Shown here: positions 10,131-19,888 of the stretch, in pieces
How the letters are laid out: every line of letters starts with the position of its first letter
Numbering within the stretch: position 1 is the first letter of the stretch
Assembly: GCA_945902915.1 (NCBI GenBank)
Contig: CAMDNJ010000015.1
Location: 1 to 37,289, forward strand
Length of the DNA: 37,289 nt
Origin: Crenothrix polyspora
Lineage (GTDB): Bacteria; Pseudomonadota; Gammaproteobacteria; Methylococcales; Methylomonadaceae
Reading direction: 5' to 3'
The notes under the pieces: model-generated
Database searches by the model: none
Told to the model about the DNA's origin: nothing
Seen by the model: the letters and a program-made list of their open reading frames with translations, nothing else
Program-made: the position numbers and the translations under genes

Positions 10131-11117
10131 CTAAAGACCAATCGGTAACTCATCCATTAAGGCAATTTGCTCACGCAACTCAATGATTCTATCTTGCCAA
10201 TAGCGAGGGTTGTCAAACCAAGGGAAGGCCATAGGAAAGGCAGGATCATCCCAGCGTTTGGCAATCCACGCCGAATAATGCAGCAAGCGTAAAGTACGTA
10301 AAGCTTCCAATAGATGCAATTCCATGACATTAAAATCATAGAATACTTTATAGCCATCGAGTAGATATTTAAGCTGAAAACTCATCTCCTCACGATCACC
10401 TGACAGTAACATCCAAAGATCTTGAATGGCAGGGCCCATACGACTATCATCAAAATCCACGAAATGAGGGCCGTCATCCGTCCATAAAATATTGCCGGGA
10501 TAACAATCACCATGCAGCCTTAAACTTTTTAGTTTACCCGCACGTTCAAAGCAGCGCTTTACCGCATCCAAGGCATGAGCACTAGTGCTGCTGTAGGCGC
10601 TTATTAGATCAGCAGGAATAAAATCATGCTTAAGCAGATAATCTCTAGGCTCATCACCAAAATTAAGCACACTTAAGCTTGGGCGCGCCTTAAAAGGTTT
10701 TGTCGCACCTACGGCATGGATGCGGCCGATAAAGCGCCCCATCCATTCTAGCTTTTCGCGACTATCTATTTCAGGAACACGTCCGCCTTGCTTAGGAAAG
10801 ACCGAAAATCTGAAACCCTCAAGCTGATTAAGCGTCTGAGTTCCGATCAAGCTTAAAGGTGGTACTACCGGTATTTCATTGTCGGCCAATTCCTGAACAA
10901 AACTGTGTTCTTCTAAGATGGCATCATCGGACCAGCGCTGAGGTCGGTAAAATTTGGTGACCACCGTCTGTGCGTTTTCTAAGCCGACCTGATAAACACG
11001 GTTCTCATAGCTATTAAGCGCTAACAAGCGACCATCACCAGACAAGCCTACGCTTGTCATGGCATTAAAAATAAAGTCGGGGGTTAAAGCTGAAAAGGGC
11101 GTTAAATGTGTATTCAT
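10131..11117 (-). CDS. srkA: Stress response serine/threonine protein kinase SrkA (YihE)
   Basis: LNSYENRVYQVGLE, RLHGDCYPGNILWTDDGPHFVDFDDSRMGPAIQDLWMLLSG motifs of YihE/RdoA. Confidence 0.93.
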   Translation of the reverse strand: MNTHLTPFSALTPDFIFNAMTSVGLSGDGRLLALNSYENRVYQVGLENAQTVVTKFYRPQRWSDDAILEEHSFVQELADNEIPVVPPLSLIGTQTLNQLEGFRFSVFPKQGGRVPEIDSREKLEWMGRFIGRIHAVGATKPFKARPSLSVLNFGDEPRDYLLKHDFIPADLISAYSSTSAHALDAVKRCFERAGKLKSLRLHGDCYPGNILWTDDGPHFVDFDDSRMGPAIQDLWMLLSGDREEMSFQLKYLLDGYKVFYDFNVMELHLLEALRTLRLLHYSAWIAKRWDDPAFPMAFPWFDNPRYWQDRIIELREQIALMDELPIGL

Positions 11118-11238
11118 GGTTTCATTGTAACGTTGAATACACTTTGTGCTGATAATAATTCATTAAATAACAGAGATAAAACTTACTTAGCCCTCGCTAC
11201 CCAATAAATAATGGCTTGATTAACAGCCCATAAAGGCG

Positions 11239-13563
11239 TTAAGCCGGAGTTTCTTTAGGGCCCAGTACATCCAAAGGATCACCTTCATAAGGCGTGATGT
11301 AACTACAATCTTTCTGAGGGCAAACTTTTTCGACCCCCCGTCGCTTAGTTTCTTTAATGGTTAAAATGGGCCACTGACAATTGGGGCAACTTTCTTTTAG
11401 TGGCGCATTCCAGAGTGCATACTTGCATTTTGGATAAACCGAACAAGAATAAAATATTTTTCCATTACGAGATTTCCGCTTTAAAATGACGCCTTTTTTA
11501 CACTCAGGACATTCAACACCGGTATCGGCAGGTTTTTCTAAGGGCTCTATATGACGACAACTTGGATAAGCACTGCAACCAATAAATTTACCATAACGAC
11601 CCATTTTAAAAACTAAAGGCGATTCACATTCTGGGCAGACTCTACCCTCAACGGTTTCAGATTCTTCAGTTGCATTAGCGTCATCATTCAAATTTCTTGT
11701 ATAGGAACACTCTGGATAATGAGTACAGCCAATAAATCGACCATTTCGGCCCAAGCGAATCGATAAAGGACTTTGGCACTCTGGACATTTTTCGTCAAGC
11801 GCTTCTTGAGTCACATCTTTACGTTGTACGCTAGCATCCTTTTCTTGAATCATGTCATTAAAAGGCTGCCAGAATTCATGCATTAAGGGAATCCATTCCT
11901 TTTCTCCACGGGAGACAGCATCCAATTCATCTTCTAAATTAGCCGTAAAATCGTAATCCACATATTTGGTAAAATGTTCCGTCAGAAACTTATTAACGAT
12001 TCTACCTACATCGGTAGGATAAAAACGTTTATTGTCCAAGGTCACATATTCACGATTTTGCAGAGTAGAGATAATAGACGCATACGTTGATGGTCTTCCT
12101 ATGCCATGCTCTTCTAAGGACTTAACTAAACTGGCTTCACCATAACGAGGCGGTGGATCAGTAAAGTGCTGTCCGGCAATAATATCATTGAGAGGAATTG
12201 GACGGCCTTCTTCTAAGGGCGGCAAAAAGCTTTCTTTATCGTCACTCTCTTTACTGTCATCTTTACCTTCCAAGTAAACTGCCATAAAGCCAGGCGTGGC
12301 AATGGTGGAACCTGTTGCTCTAAACACATGCTTGCCATCGCCACAGCTTAAATCTACAGCCACCATATTAAGGGTTGCATGAATCATCTGGCAGGCTATA
12401 GTGCGTTTCCAGATTAAATCGTACAGCTTGTATTGTTCAATACTAAGGTGATCTTTTATCTGGCTAGGTAAATGTCTAGGATAAGTAGGGCGTATCGCCT
12501 CATGAGCTTCCTGGGCATTTTTTGATTTGGTCTTAAATAATCGAGGTTCTTTGGGTATATTTTCAGCGCCGTATTTTTCCGCAATCAGTGCACGCATATC
12601 CTCAACCGCTTCAACCGATAAGTTGACCGAGTCGGTACGCATATAGGTAATCAGACCTTCGGTTTCTCCACCTATATCGATACCTTCATACAGTTGCTGG
12701 GCAACTATCATAGTACGTTTGGTAGTAAAGCCTAATTTACGAGACGCTTCTTGCTGCAGGGTAGAGGTTATAAAAGGCGGCGCTGGATTACGTTTCTGCT
12801 GTTTCTTTTCTAATTTAGATACTAATAACTGACCATCGGCAGCAGAAAGTAAGGCTTGTTTGGTTTTTTCTGCCAGCTCTTCATCAGTAATACTAAATTG
12901 AGTCAGTTTTTCATTATCAAACTGAGTTAGCTTGGCTTTAAAGTTTTGCTCATGTGCGGTTAATAAGGCATCTATAGACCAATATTCACGGGTTTTAAAG
13001 GCTTCTATTTCTAGTTCCCGCTCAACTATCATACGTAACGCAGGGCTTTGTACACGACCTGCTGACAAGCCCCTACGGATTTTTTTCCACAATAAAGGTG
13101 ATAGCTTAAAGCCGACTAAATAATCTAAAGCCCGCCTTGCTTGCTGAGCATTAATTAAATTAATGGCTAATTGAGCTGGATTAGCGATCGCTTCAGTAAC
13201 CGCTTTTTTGGTGATTTCATGAAACACAACGCGAAAGACTGGTTTATCTTTGAGTATTTTCTTTTCTTTCAGTAATTCATACAAATGCCAAGAAATCGCC
13301 TCCCCCTCTCTATCAGGATCGGTTGCCAGATATAAAGTATCTGCGGACTTAAGGGCTTTACTAATAGCCTGAACGTGACGCTGGTTACGCTCAATGATTT
13401 CGTATTTCATTGCAAAATCATTGCTGGGATCAACAGCGCCTTCTTTAGGAACAAGATCGCGAACATGTCCATAAGAAGCTAATACATGAAAATCTTTCCC
13501 CAAGTATTTTTCAATAGTTTTGGCTTTTGCAGGCGATTCTACAATGACAAGGTTTTTACTCAT
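11239..13563 (-). CDS. topA: DNA topoisomerase I
   Basis: MSKNLVIVESPAKAKTIEKYLG, LATDPDREGEAISWHL, ITYMRTDS motifs and C-terminal CxxC zinc ribbons. Confidence 0.98.
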   Translation of the reverse strand: MSKNLVIVESPAKAKTIEKYLGKDFHVLASYGHVRDLVPKEGAVDPSNDFAMKYEIIERNQRHVQAISKALKSADTLYLATDPDREGEAISWHLYELLKEKKILKDKPVFRVVFHEITKKAVTEAIANPAQLAINLINAQQARRALDYLVGFKLSPLLWKKIRRGLSAGRVQSPALRMIVERELEIEAFKTREYWSIDALLTAHEQNFKAKLTQFDNEKLTQFSITDEELAEKTKQALLSAADGQLLVSKLEKKQQKRNPAPPFITSTLQQEASRKLGFTTKRTMIVAQQLYEGIDIGGETEGLITYMRTDSVNLSVEAVEDMRALIAEKYGAENIPKEPRLFKTKSKNAQEAHEAIRPTYPRHLPSQIKDHLSIEQYKLYDLIWKRTIACQMIHATLNMVAVDLSCGDGKHVFRATGSTIATPGFMAVYLEGKDDSKESDDKESFLPPLEEGRPIPLNDIIAGQHFTDPPPRYGEASLVKSLEEHGIGRPSTYASIISTLQNREYVTLDNKRFYPTDVGRIVNKFLTEHFTKYVDYDFTANLEDELDAVSRGEKEWIPLMHEFWQPFNDMIQEKDASVQRKDVTQEALDEKCPECQSPLSIRLGRNGRFIGCTHYPECSYTRNLNDDANATEESETVEGRVCPECESPLVFKMGRYGKFIGCSAYPSCRHIEPLEKPADTGVECPECKKGVILKRKSRNGKIFYSCSVYPKCKYALWNAPLKESCPNCQWPILTIKETKRRGVEKVCPQKDCSYITPYEGDPLDVLGPKETPA

Positions 13564-13595
13564 TTAATTAAAAGGGCTAAAGACGAAAGGTTAAT

Positions 13596-13616
13596 GGCTA
13601 AAGGCTAAAGGCTAAA
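13596..13616. repeat. Tandem heptamer (GGCTAAA)x3
   Basis: GGCTAAA GGCTAAA GGCTAAA read directly in the smg-topA spacer. Confidence 0.85.
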
Positions 13617-13670
13617 GGCGAAAATGTACATTCTTTTTTGCCTTTAGTCTTTTTCCTTACGCCTGATGTT

Positions 13671-14138
13671 TTAATGTAAATAGGTAGGGAGCAAGTCGTA
13701 GACAATATCTTCCATTCTGGAAAAAGCAATTTCTTCGTCAGGTTGACTCAATAAAATCATCAGCACTATCCATTTCAGCTTTTCCATAGAAATTTCTTCA
13801 TTTTCTAAAGCCATGGCCCTATCTATAACAATTTCTCGATTTACGGAATTTAAAATGCCATTTTGTTCAAGAAACATAATAAGGTTACGACATTCCAGAT
13901 CAAGCTTTGCAATTTCCTGAGCACAAAAAATACGAAATGTAGCAGTAATGCTTGATTTTAAAGTTTGTTGTTGACTTAGCGAGTCAAGCCAATCAAAAGC
14001 CTTATTAACCTCACAAGATTCAAAACCGGCTTCCAACAACTCTGTTCTAATGACATCACTATCAGGAAACATCTCTATTTCATCTTCCATATAGTTCTCA
14101 AATAAATACATCAAAACATCAAAAATATTTTCTTTCAT
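13671..14138 (-). CDS. smg: Smg/DUF494 family protein
   Basis: MKENIFDVLMYLFENYMEDE... with ALENEEISMEKLKWIVLMILLSQP, located dprA-smg-topA. Confidence 0.93.
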   Translation of the reverse strand: MKENIFDVLMYLFENYMEDEIEMFPDSDVIRTELLEAGFESCEVNKAFDWLDSLSQQQTLKSSITATFRIFCAQEIAKLDLECRNLIMFLEQNGILNSVNREIVIDRAMALENEEISMEKLKWIVLMILLSQPDEEIAFSRMEDIVYDLLPTYLH

Positions 14139-14157
14139 AATAGGCTTACTACTTAAT

Positions 14158-15264
14158 TTATTTTATTCTCATATAACAACCGCCAGCGATTGCTTCTAGG
14201 TAACCTTGCAGCTCCAAAATCAAAAGCATTGAGGAGATAGATTCAATAGATAAATCACTATTTTCAACTAAATTATCAATCGAAGTTGGGCTAAACATGA
14301 CACGATTCAATAATGTTTGTTGCTCTAGGTCAAGCGTTGATTGCATAGCAATCGGCAGCGTTTCTTTATCTTGTTGATAAACAACATTTAATTCCTCAAG
14401 AATATCTTGCGTTGTTTCAACAAGTTTTGCACCTTCGCGGATCAATGCATTACATCCTCTTGCCAAAGGATTATGAATAGAGCCTGGAATAGCAAATACC
14501 TCACGATTTTGATCTAAGGCCATTTTAGCGGTAATTAATGAACCACTTTGTATAGCTGCCTCAACCACTAGCAAACCTTGGCACAAGCCACTAATGATAC
14601 GATTTCGTCTAGGAAAGTGATTTGATTTCGCAATAGTACCTGGAGGAAACTCTGAAACCATCAGCCCCGTCTCAACAATTTCAATCGCTAAATCTTTATG
14701 CCTAGCAGGATAAACACGATCCAAACCCGTTCCAGCAACGGCAATAGTATAACCTTCTACAGCTAATGCACCTCGATGACTCGCGCCATCGATACCTAAA
14801 GCCAAGCCACTGGTAATAACAAAGCCGTATTGAGAGAGTTGCTTGGCAAAATTGAACGCCGTTTCCATACCTACCGAAGAAGGATTGCGACTGCCTACAA
14901 TAGCAATTTGAGGCAAGGCCAATAATTCTGGATTACCTCGTACAAATAATAGCGGCGGCGGATCGGAAATTTCCTTTAATTGACTAGGATAATGGGCATC
15001 ATTAAAAGTGATAACTCCATTATTTTCTAGCGCCAACCATTCCAGATCATAAGCTATACTTTGCCAATCCGGATTCTTAATGGCTTGGATAATAGCACTT
15101 TTTAACCCTAAAGCCGACAATGCAGCGGTTGATTCCGCATATAACTGTTCAGGAGTATATTGTTGCAGAAGATTAAGAAAGGTTCGAATGCCAAAACCCT
15201 GCACACGAGACAATACTAACCAGTACTTTAAATTTTCATAAATTGAGTCTGTGGCAATATTCAA
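14158..15264 (-). CDS. dprA: DNA processing protein DprA
   Basis: IAIVGSRNPSSVGMETA, SGLALGIDGASHRGAL, GTGLDRVYPARH motifs of the Rossmann domain plus C-terminal winged-helix region. Confidence 0.97.
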   Translation of the reverse strand: MNIATDSIYENLKYWLVLSRVQGFGIRTFLNLLQQYTPEQLYAESTAALSALGLKSAIIQAIKNPDWQSIAYDLEWLALENNGVITFNDAHYPSQLKEISDPPPLLFVRGNPELLALPQIAIVGSRNPSSVGMETAFNFAKQLSQYGFVITSGLALGIDGASHRGALAVEGYTIAVAGTGLDRVYPARHKDLAIEIVETGLMVSEFPPGTIAKSNHFPRRNRIISGLCQGLLVVEAAIQSGSLITAKMALDQNREVFAIPGSIHNPLARGCNALIREGAKLVETTQDILEELNVVYQQDKETLPIAMQSTLDLEQQTLLNRVMFSPTSIDNLVENSDLSIESISSMLLILELQGYLEAIAGGCYMRIK

Positions 15265-16376
15265 GGTGTCTTAGCTTTATCCAATAAATGTATATCTTGT
15301 GTAGCACTCATGACTAAAGCATAGCTTACACGCTCAAAAGTACGAAAAACCATCAACGTTCCAACCTGTTCATCGGGAAGCTTAATCATATCCTTGTTAT
15401 CAACCTGATAAGGGTCTTTAATCTGCTGACCATTTTCAAAAATAGTTAAAACGTGGCCTTCGGAAAGTCCATCTTGAATACCTTTATCAATAGCAACCAC
15501 CCCTAAAGGCCCTACTTGTGAAAGTCCTCCAAAAACACGGATAATATTAGCGTTGATCTTTATTACCGGCGGCTTTGGAAAATAATTTAAGGTAAATTCT
15601 TCATCCGTCTTTGGCATAACCCAATCACCATGAAGAATCTCACGGTTCGAGTGAGTAATCATTAAGGTTGCAGGATCAGCAAACTGTTGCAATGTGGCAT
15701 CGGCAATATAGTTTAGATCATATCCTAACACGTCCCCATTATCAGGACTGATATAGCTATCGCCCTTACGATAGATGCTATAAGTATGCCTGTCTGGCTC
15801 CGTTAAACCATGAACATACAATCTATCGCCAACACCGGCAATCAGATGCTCTCCGGCAATATCAATAACATAAGGAGCTTGACTTACGTTATGTTCAGAC
15901 ACCACCTTAGAGGCGTTTATAAATGCTGCTATCTTCTCATAGGGGATTAATGCTATCGCCTGTTTAACAGCGACTTCGCGAATACAGGGCAATAATTTAC
16001 CTTCTTTTGAAACAGAAAAACCAGACCGGCCTTTTTTAGCACCTTCATCTTTAAGAATACACACGGACTGAGTATTATCTTGAACTAGCGGCTTTCTTTC
16101 TAACAAGCTAATTTGTGGCTTGCCATTGATCATAGTCAAATGAATAATATCACCAGGATAAATAAGATTAGGCTGCTTAATTTTATCATTAGCCTTCCAA
16201 AGTTCAGGCCATTGCCAAGGATGCTTTAAAAACTTCTCAGCAATTCCCCATAAAGTATCATGCTTTACAACAATATATTGGTCAGGGTGAGTTGGGGTTA
16301 AAGCTATTTCATCTGCATGAACGTTAATAACGCTGATGAAAACAAGCATTAACCCAAACAATATTCTCTTAGTCAT
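15261..16376 (-). CDS. LysM peptidoglycan-binding domain protein, exported
   Basis: Signal peptide and LysM domain YIVVKHDTLWGIAEKFLKHPWQWPELWKANDKIKQPNLIYPGDIIHL; overlaps dprA by 4 bp. Confidence 0.9.
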   Translation of the reverse strand: MTKRILFGLMLVFISVINVHADEIALTPTHPDQYIVVKHDTLWGIAEKFLKHPWQWPELWKANDKIKQPNLIYPGDIIHLTMINGKPQISLLERKPLVQDNTQSVCILKDEGAKKGRSGFSVSKEGKLLPCIREVAVKQAIALIPYEKIAAFINASKVVSEHNVSQAPYVIDIAGEHLIAGVGDRLYVHGLTEPDRHTYSIYRKGDSYISPDNGDVLGYDLNYIADATLQQFADPATLMITHSNREILHGDWVMPKTDEEFTLNYFPKPPVIKINANIIRVFGGLSQVGPLGVVAIDKGIQDGLSEGHVLTIFENGQQIKDPYQVDNKDMIKLPDEQVGTLMVFRTFERVSYALVMSATQDIHLLDKAKTP

Positions 16377-16516
16377 AACGATTCCTAGGAGGCTTTTTAG
16401 CCTTAACGATTTAAAGTTTATATGAATTCAGTTAAAATTTCTGCGCTGTATTCGACATTCGAAGAGCGACGATTAAGAACCACTTAGAAATCCCATCAAC
16501 TGGAAACAATCTAATC

Positions 16517-17452
16517 ATGAAGATTATTTTTGCTGGCACCCCAGACTTTGCGGTACCCAGCTTACAAACACTGCTCGATTCTAAACATGAAGTCTGCGCC
16601 ATTTACACTCAACCCGACCGACCAGCGGGTAGAGGCCAGCAATTACATGTTAGCCCCGTTAAAGCACTCGCTTTAACTCACGCTATTCCTGTTTTTCAAC
16701 CGCTCAGCTTTAAAACTGCTGAAGACCTACAGAAACTGCAGTCGTTCAATGCCGATTTGATGGTGGTCGTCGCCTACGGCATGATCTTAACCCAAGCTGC
16801 ATTAGAAACGCCTAAATTGGGTTGCATTAACGTGCACGGCTCATTATTACCACGTTGGCGTGGCGCCGCTCCAATTCAACGGGCATTGATGGCAGATGAT
16901 ACTAAAACCGGTGTGACCATTATGCAAATCGTCCGCAAGCTCGATGCCGGTGATATGTTACACAAAGAAGAATACACCATCACTCCTAATGATACCGCCA
17001 GCAGCCTACATGACACGCTAGCCACCTTGGGCGCAATAGGCTTAGCTAAAGTACTCACGCAGATAGAATCTGGGTTAATTCAGGCCGAAGTTCAAGATGA
17101 AAGCTTAGTCACTTATGCAGAAAAACTCAGCAAAAGTGAAGCCGTAATAGATTGGCAACAATCAGCTCATGAAATAGCACTAAAAGTAAGAGGCCTCAAT
17201 GCTTGGCCAGTCGCACAAACGCTCTATCAAGATAAAGTACTACGCATCTGGACTAGCGAGGTCATAGAAGCAACTGATCAGCATTCCTTAGCATTAAGTC
17301 CAGGCACGGTCTGTTGCACCAATAAAACCTTGGACGTAAGCACTGGAAATGGCCTCTTACGCTTACTAGAAATACAACTACCCGGCGGAAAGCGCATGAA
17401 CACTCAGGCGTTCTTAAATGCTCATGCTATGCAGGGCGTAAAATTAGGATAA
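16517..17452 (+). CDS. fmt: Methionyl-tRNA formyltransferase
   Basis: IIFAGTPDFAVPSL, GCINVHGSLLPRWRGAAPIQRA motifs. Confidence 0.98.
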   Translation: MKIIFAGTPDFAVPSLQTLLDSKHEVCAIYTQPDRPAGRGQQLHVSPVKALALTHAIPVFQPLSFKTAEDLQKLQSFNADLMVVVAYGMILTQAALETPKLGCINVHGSLLPRWRGAAPIQRALMADDTKTGVTIMQIVRKLDAGDMLHKEEYTITPNDTASSLHDTLATLGAIGLAKVLTQIESGLIQAEVQDESLVTYAEKLSKSEAVIDWQQSAHEIALKVRGLNAWPVAQTLYQDKVLRIWTSEVIEATDQHSLALSPGTVCCTNKTLDVSTGNGLLRLLEIQLPGGKRMNTQAFLNAHAMQGVKLG

Positions 17453-17513
17453 GGAACAGCCAGCATTGTTGCTGTGCTTCACAGAGCAAAATACATTAGT
17501 TGCAATAGTCGCT

Positions 17514-17671
17514 TCTTAAGATACATAGGTATCTACATAAGTTTCCTATCGGCGTGGGATGATAAAAAACACCACGGGGCTTATTGCATACGCCCAACAT
17601 CGAAAGTTCAATGTTATCGTTCTTGCGTGGGAATGATAACAATTACTTATGTAGATACCTATGCTTAAGAT
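17514..17671. repeat. MITE-like element, family B
   Basis: Inverted termini TCTTAAGATACATAGGTATCTACATAAGT (17514-17542) and ACTTATGTAGATACCTATGCTTAAGAT (17645-17671). Confidence 0.75.
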
Positions 17672-17680
17672 GGCAGCCCA

Positions 17681-18541
17681 TTAAGCTATGCGCTTACCTA
17701 TCATTGCTCCGAGCTTAACTAGCTTATCTGCTACAAACTCACTATCCCATTGCACTTTATTGTTTGCAAATAACACAATAATCGTAGAGCCCATATTAAA
17801 ACGCCCCATTTCTTCACCCATTTTGAGTGTAGGCGCGTTTTCCTTATAATGCCAAGTTTTCACTGAGTTAACACTAGGTGGCGTAACAACGCCATGCCAT
17901 ACTGTTTCTATACTAGACACAAAGATAGCGCCCACTAAGACTAAAGCCATAGGGCCGACTTCAGTATCAAAAATAGCAACGACACGCTCATTCCTAGCGA
18001 ATAATCTAGGCACAGACCGAGTAGTAGCAGTATTAACGCTGAATAAGCGACCAGGCACATGTACCATTTCTCGCAGCGTACCCGTTACAGGCATATGCAA
18101 ACGATGATAATCTTTGGGTGACAAATAAATAGTCGTAAACACGCCATTATTGAAAGCTTTAGCACGCTCTTCACAACCACCTAGCAAATCTAGCGCGGTA
18201 TAACTTTTCCCTTTAGCTTGAAATATTTCACCCTCAGCAATAGCACCGACTTGGCTAACAGCACCATCGGCAGGACAGGCAATCGTATTAACTTCTGTCG
18301 TTAACTGCCTAACACTAGGCTTTAAGTCACGGGTAAAAAAATCATTAAAACTTTTATAGGCATTAATATCGGGTTGTTTTGCCTCATCCATATTAACCCC
18401 GTAATGCCTGATGATCTGTTTGATAAACAGATTTTTCCAAGGCTTATTTTCACAATGGGTTAACTTGCTCATCATTCTAGATAAAGCATGATGCGGTAAA
18501 ATGTACTGTGGCAGTGTTGTTAAAGCGTCTTTAAAAGTCAT
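17681..18541 (-). CDS. psd: Phosphatidylserine decarboxylase proenzyme
   Basis: FNDFFTRDLKP, YLSPKDYHRLHMPVTG, and the self-cleavage region GRFNMGSTIIVLF. Confidence 0.96.
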   Translation of the reverse strand: MTFKDALTTLPQYILPHHALSRMMSKLTHCENKPWKNLFIKQIIRHYGVNMDEAKQPDINAYKSFNDFFTRDLKPSVRQLTTEVNTIACPADGAVSQVGAIAEGEIFQAKGKSYTALDLLGGCEERAKAFNNGVFTTIYLSPKDYHRLHMPVTGTLREMVHVPGRLFSVNTATTRSVPRLFARNERVVAIFDTEVGPMALVLVGAIFVSSIETVWHGVVTPPSVNSVKTWHYKENAPTLKMGEEMGRFNMGSTIIVLFANNKVQWDSEFVADKLVKLGAMIGKRIA

Positions 18542-18566
18542 AAGTAATCAATATTCAATAAAATAA

Positions 18567-18594
18567 GTAGGGACAGGTCGCGACCTGTCCCTAC
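18567..18594. repeat. 28-bp perfect palindrome GTAGGGACAGGTCG|CGACCTGTCCCTAC
   Basis: Read directly; zero-nt central spacer, lies between queF and psd. Confidence 0.9.
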
Positions 18595-18615
18595 ATAGGC
18601 AACAAAGAGTATAGA

Positions 18616-19005
18616 TTAAGGCAGATTAACTAACTCTGGAGCTTGCCAGTGCTTATCTTTATGCTCAACAACGACGGTCGTGTAAATACCACCACGAACA
18701 TTAAACTCTGCGCGTATACGCATAAAGTTGGGGGCAATCGCGGCAACGATGTCATTAAGAATTTCATTAGTCACCGCCTCATGAAAAGCGCCTTGCTCAC
18801 GAAATGCCCACATATATAATTTCAATGCCTTTAATTCCACACACAAGGCGCCTGGCACGTATTCAATTTGAATAGTTGCAAAATCAGGTTGCCCTGTTTT
18901 TGGACATAAACAAGTAAACTCTGGAATATCAATGCGTATGGTGTAATCACGATCAGGCTGTGGATTAACAAAGGTTTCTAAATCTTTAGTTGGTTTTGTA
19001 GTCAT
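18616..19005 (-). CDS. queF: NADPH-dependent 7-cyano-7-deazaguanine reductase QueF (short form)
   Basis: [50 protein letters not shown]; internal Met at 19005 ([12 protein letters not shown]) preferred over the longer track ORF. Confidence 0.95.
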   Translation of the reverse strand: MTTKPTKDLETFVNPQPDRDYTIRIDIPEFTCLCPKTGQPDFATIQIEYVPGALCVELKALKLYMWAFREQGAFHEAVTNEILNDIVAAIAPNFMRIRAEFNVRGGIYTTVVVEHKDKHWQAPELVNLP

Positions 19006-19074
19006 CGTACTTATAGGATAAATTAAAAGTAGCCAGATTTTAACAGTTTTAAGACCATACAACGAGCCTCTTTA

Positions 19075-19725
19075 CTAAATTAAAGCGGTTTCAAAATAGC
19101 CTAATTTATAAGCTAATCGTGTTAGCTCCACATCATTTTTAATTTTAAGCTTATCGTAAAGCCGGTAACGATAGGTATTTACAGTTTTATCGCTCAATAT
19201 CAACATATCAGACATTTCTTTAATGGATTTACCCTGAAGAATTAAAGTCACTACTTCAGATTCTCTTCGGGAAAGCTTTAAAAAAGGTGAGTCATAATAG
19301 TCCGGAAGGTTGCGACTAGCGAGATTATAAACAATATCTATACTCATATAATGATCGCCCATCATAACTTTACGAATAGCATTGAGCATCTCATCAATCG
19401 GCGAATCTTTTGAAATAAAACCTAACACCCCCAATTTAAATAATGGCGGTGGAATAAGGCTATCATTATTGGCAGCAACCACGATAATTTTCGCCTGAGC
19501 ATTTTTCTGCAAGATCTGATTACAAGCGCCTATAGCACCAATACCCGACATATCTAGATCCATCAACACCACATCCACCAACAAAGTAGACACTTTCGCT
19601 ATAGCTTCTTCACCTGATTTGGCCACACCCACAACAACAATATCTTCGCAAGCAACCAGCAAAGCTTCAATACCAGTACGGACCAATTCATGATCATCGG
19701 CAAGCAATACTTTTATCATAAACAC
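19075..19725 (-). CDS. LuxR-family response regulator, GacA/UvrY-like
   Basis: Receiver domain MIKVLLADDHELVRTGIEALL...DVVLMDLDMSGIG and C-terminal HTH LSRRESEVVTLILQGKSIKEMSDMLILSDKTVNTYRYRLYDKLKIKNDVELTRLA. Confidence 0.9.
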   Translation of the reverse strand: MFMIKVLLADDHELVRTGIEALLVACEDIVVVGVAKSGEEAIAKVSTLLVDVVLMDLDMSGIGAIGACNQILQKNAQAKIIVVAANNDSLIPPPLFKLGVLGFISKDSPIDEMLNAIRKVMMGDHYMSIDIVYNLASRNLPDYYDSPFLKLSRRESEVVTLILQGKSIKEMSDMLILSDKTVNTYRYRLYDKLKIKNDVELTRLAYKLGYFETALI

Positions 19726-19781
19726 CTTCCCTTATTAATTTTTAAAAAATATAAATCAATTAAATTCATGTTTCATTTATT

Positions 19782-19820
19782 CAGCCCCCCTCCTTAAAAA
19801 AGAGGGGTTAGGGGAGATTT
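19782..19820 (+). repeat. REP-like element CAGCCCCCCTCCTTAAAAAAGAGGGGTTAGGGGAGATTT
   Basis: Shares AGAGGGGTTAGGGGAGATTT with 26821-26855. Confidence 0.8.
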
Positions 19821-19888
19821 GTTAACTAAAGCCACTGTCATGACAATGGCCTATCCATATTGGTTTACGCTTATGCAATCCTAAACGC

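Noticed and set aside
17474-17668. 64-aa ORF (+) between fmt and psd
   Set aside because: Lies across the family B inverted repeat; explained by the repeat rather than a protein.
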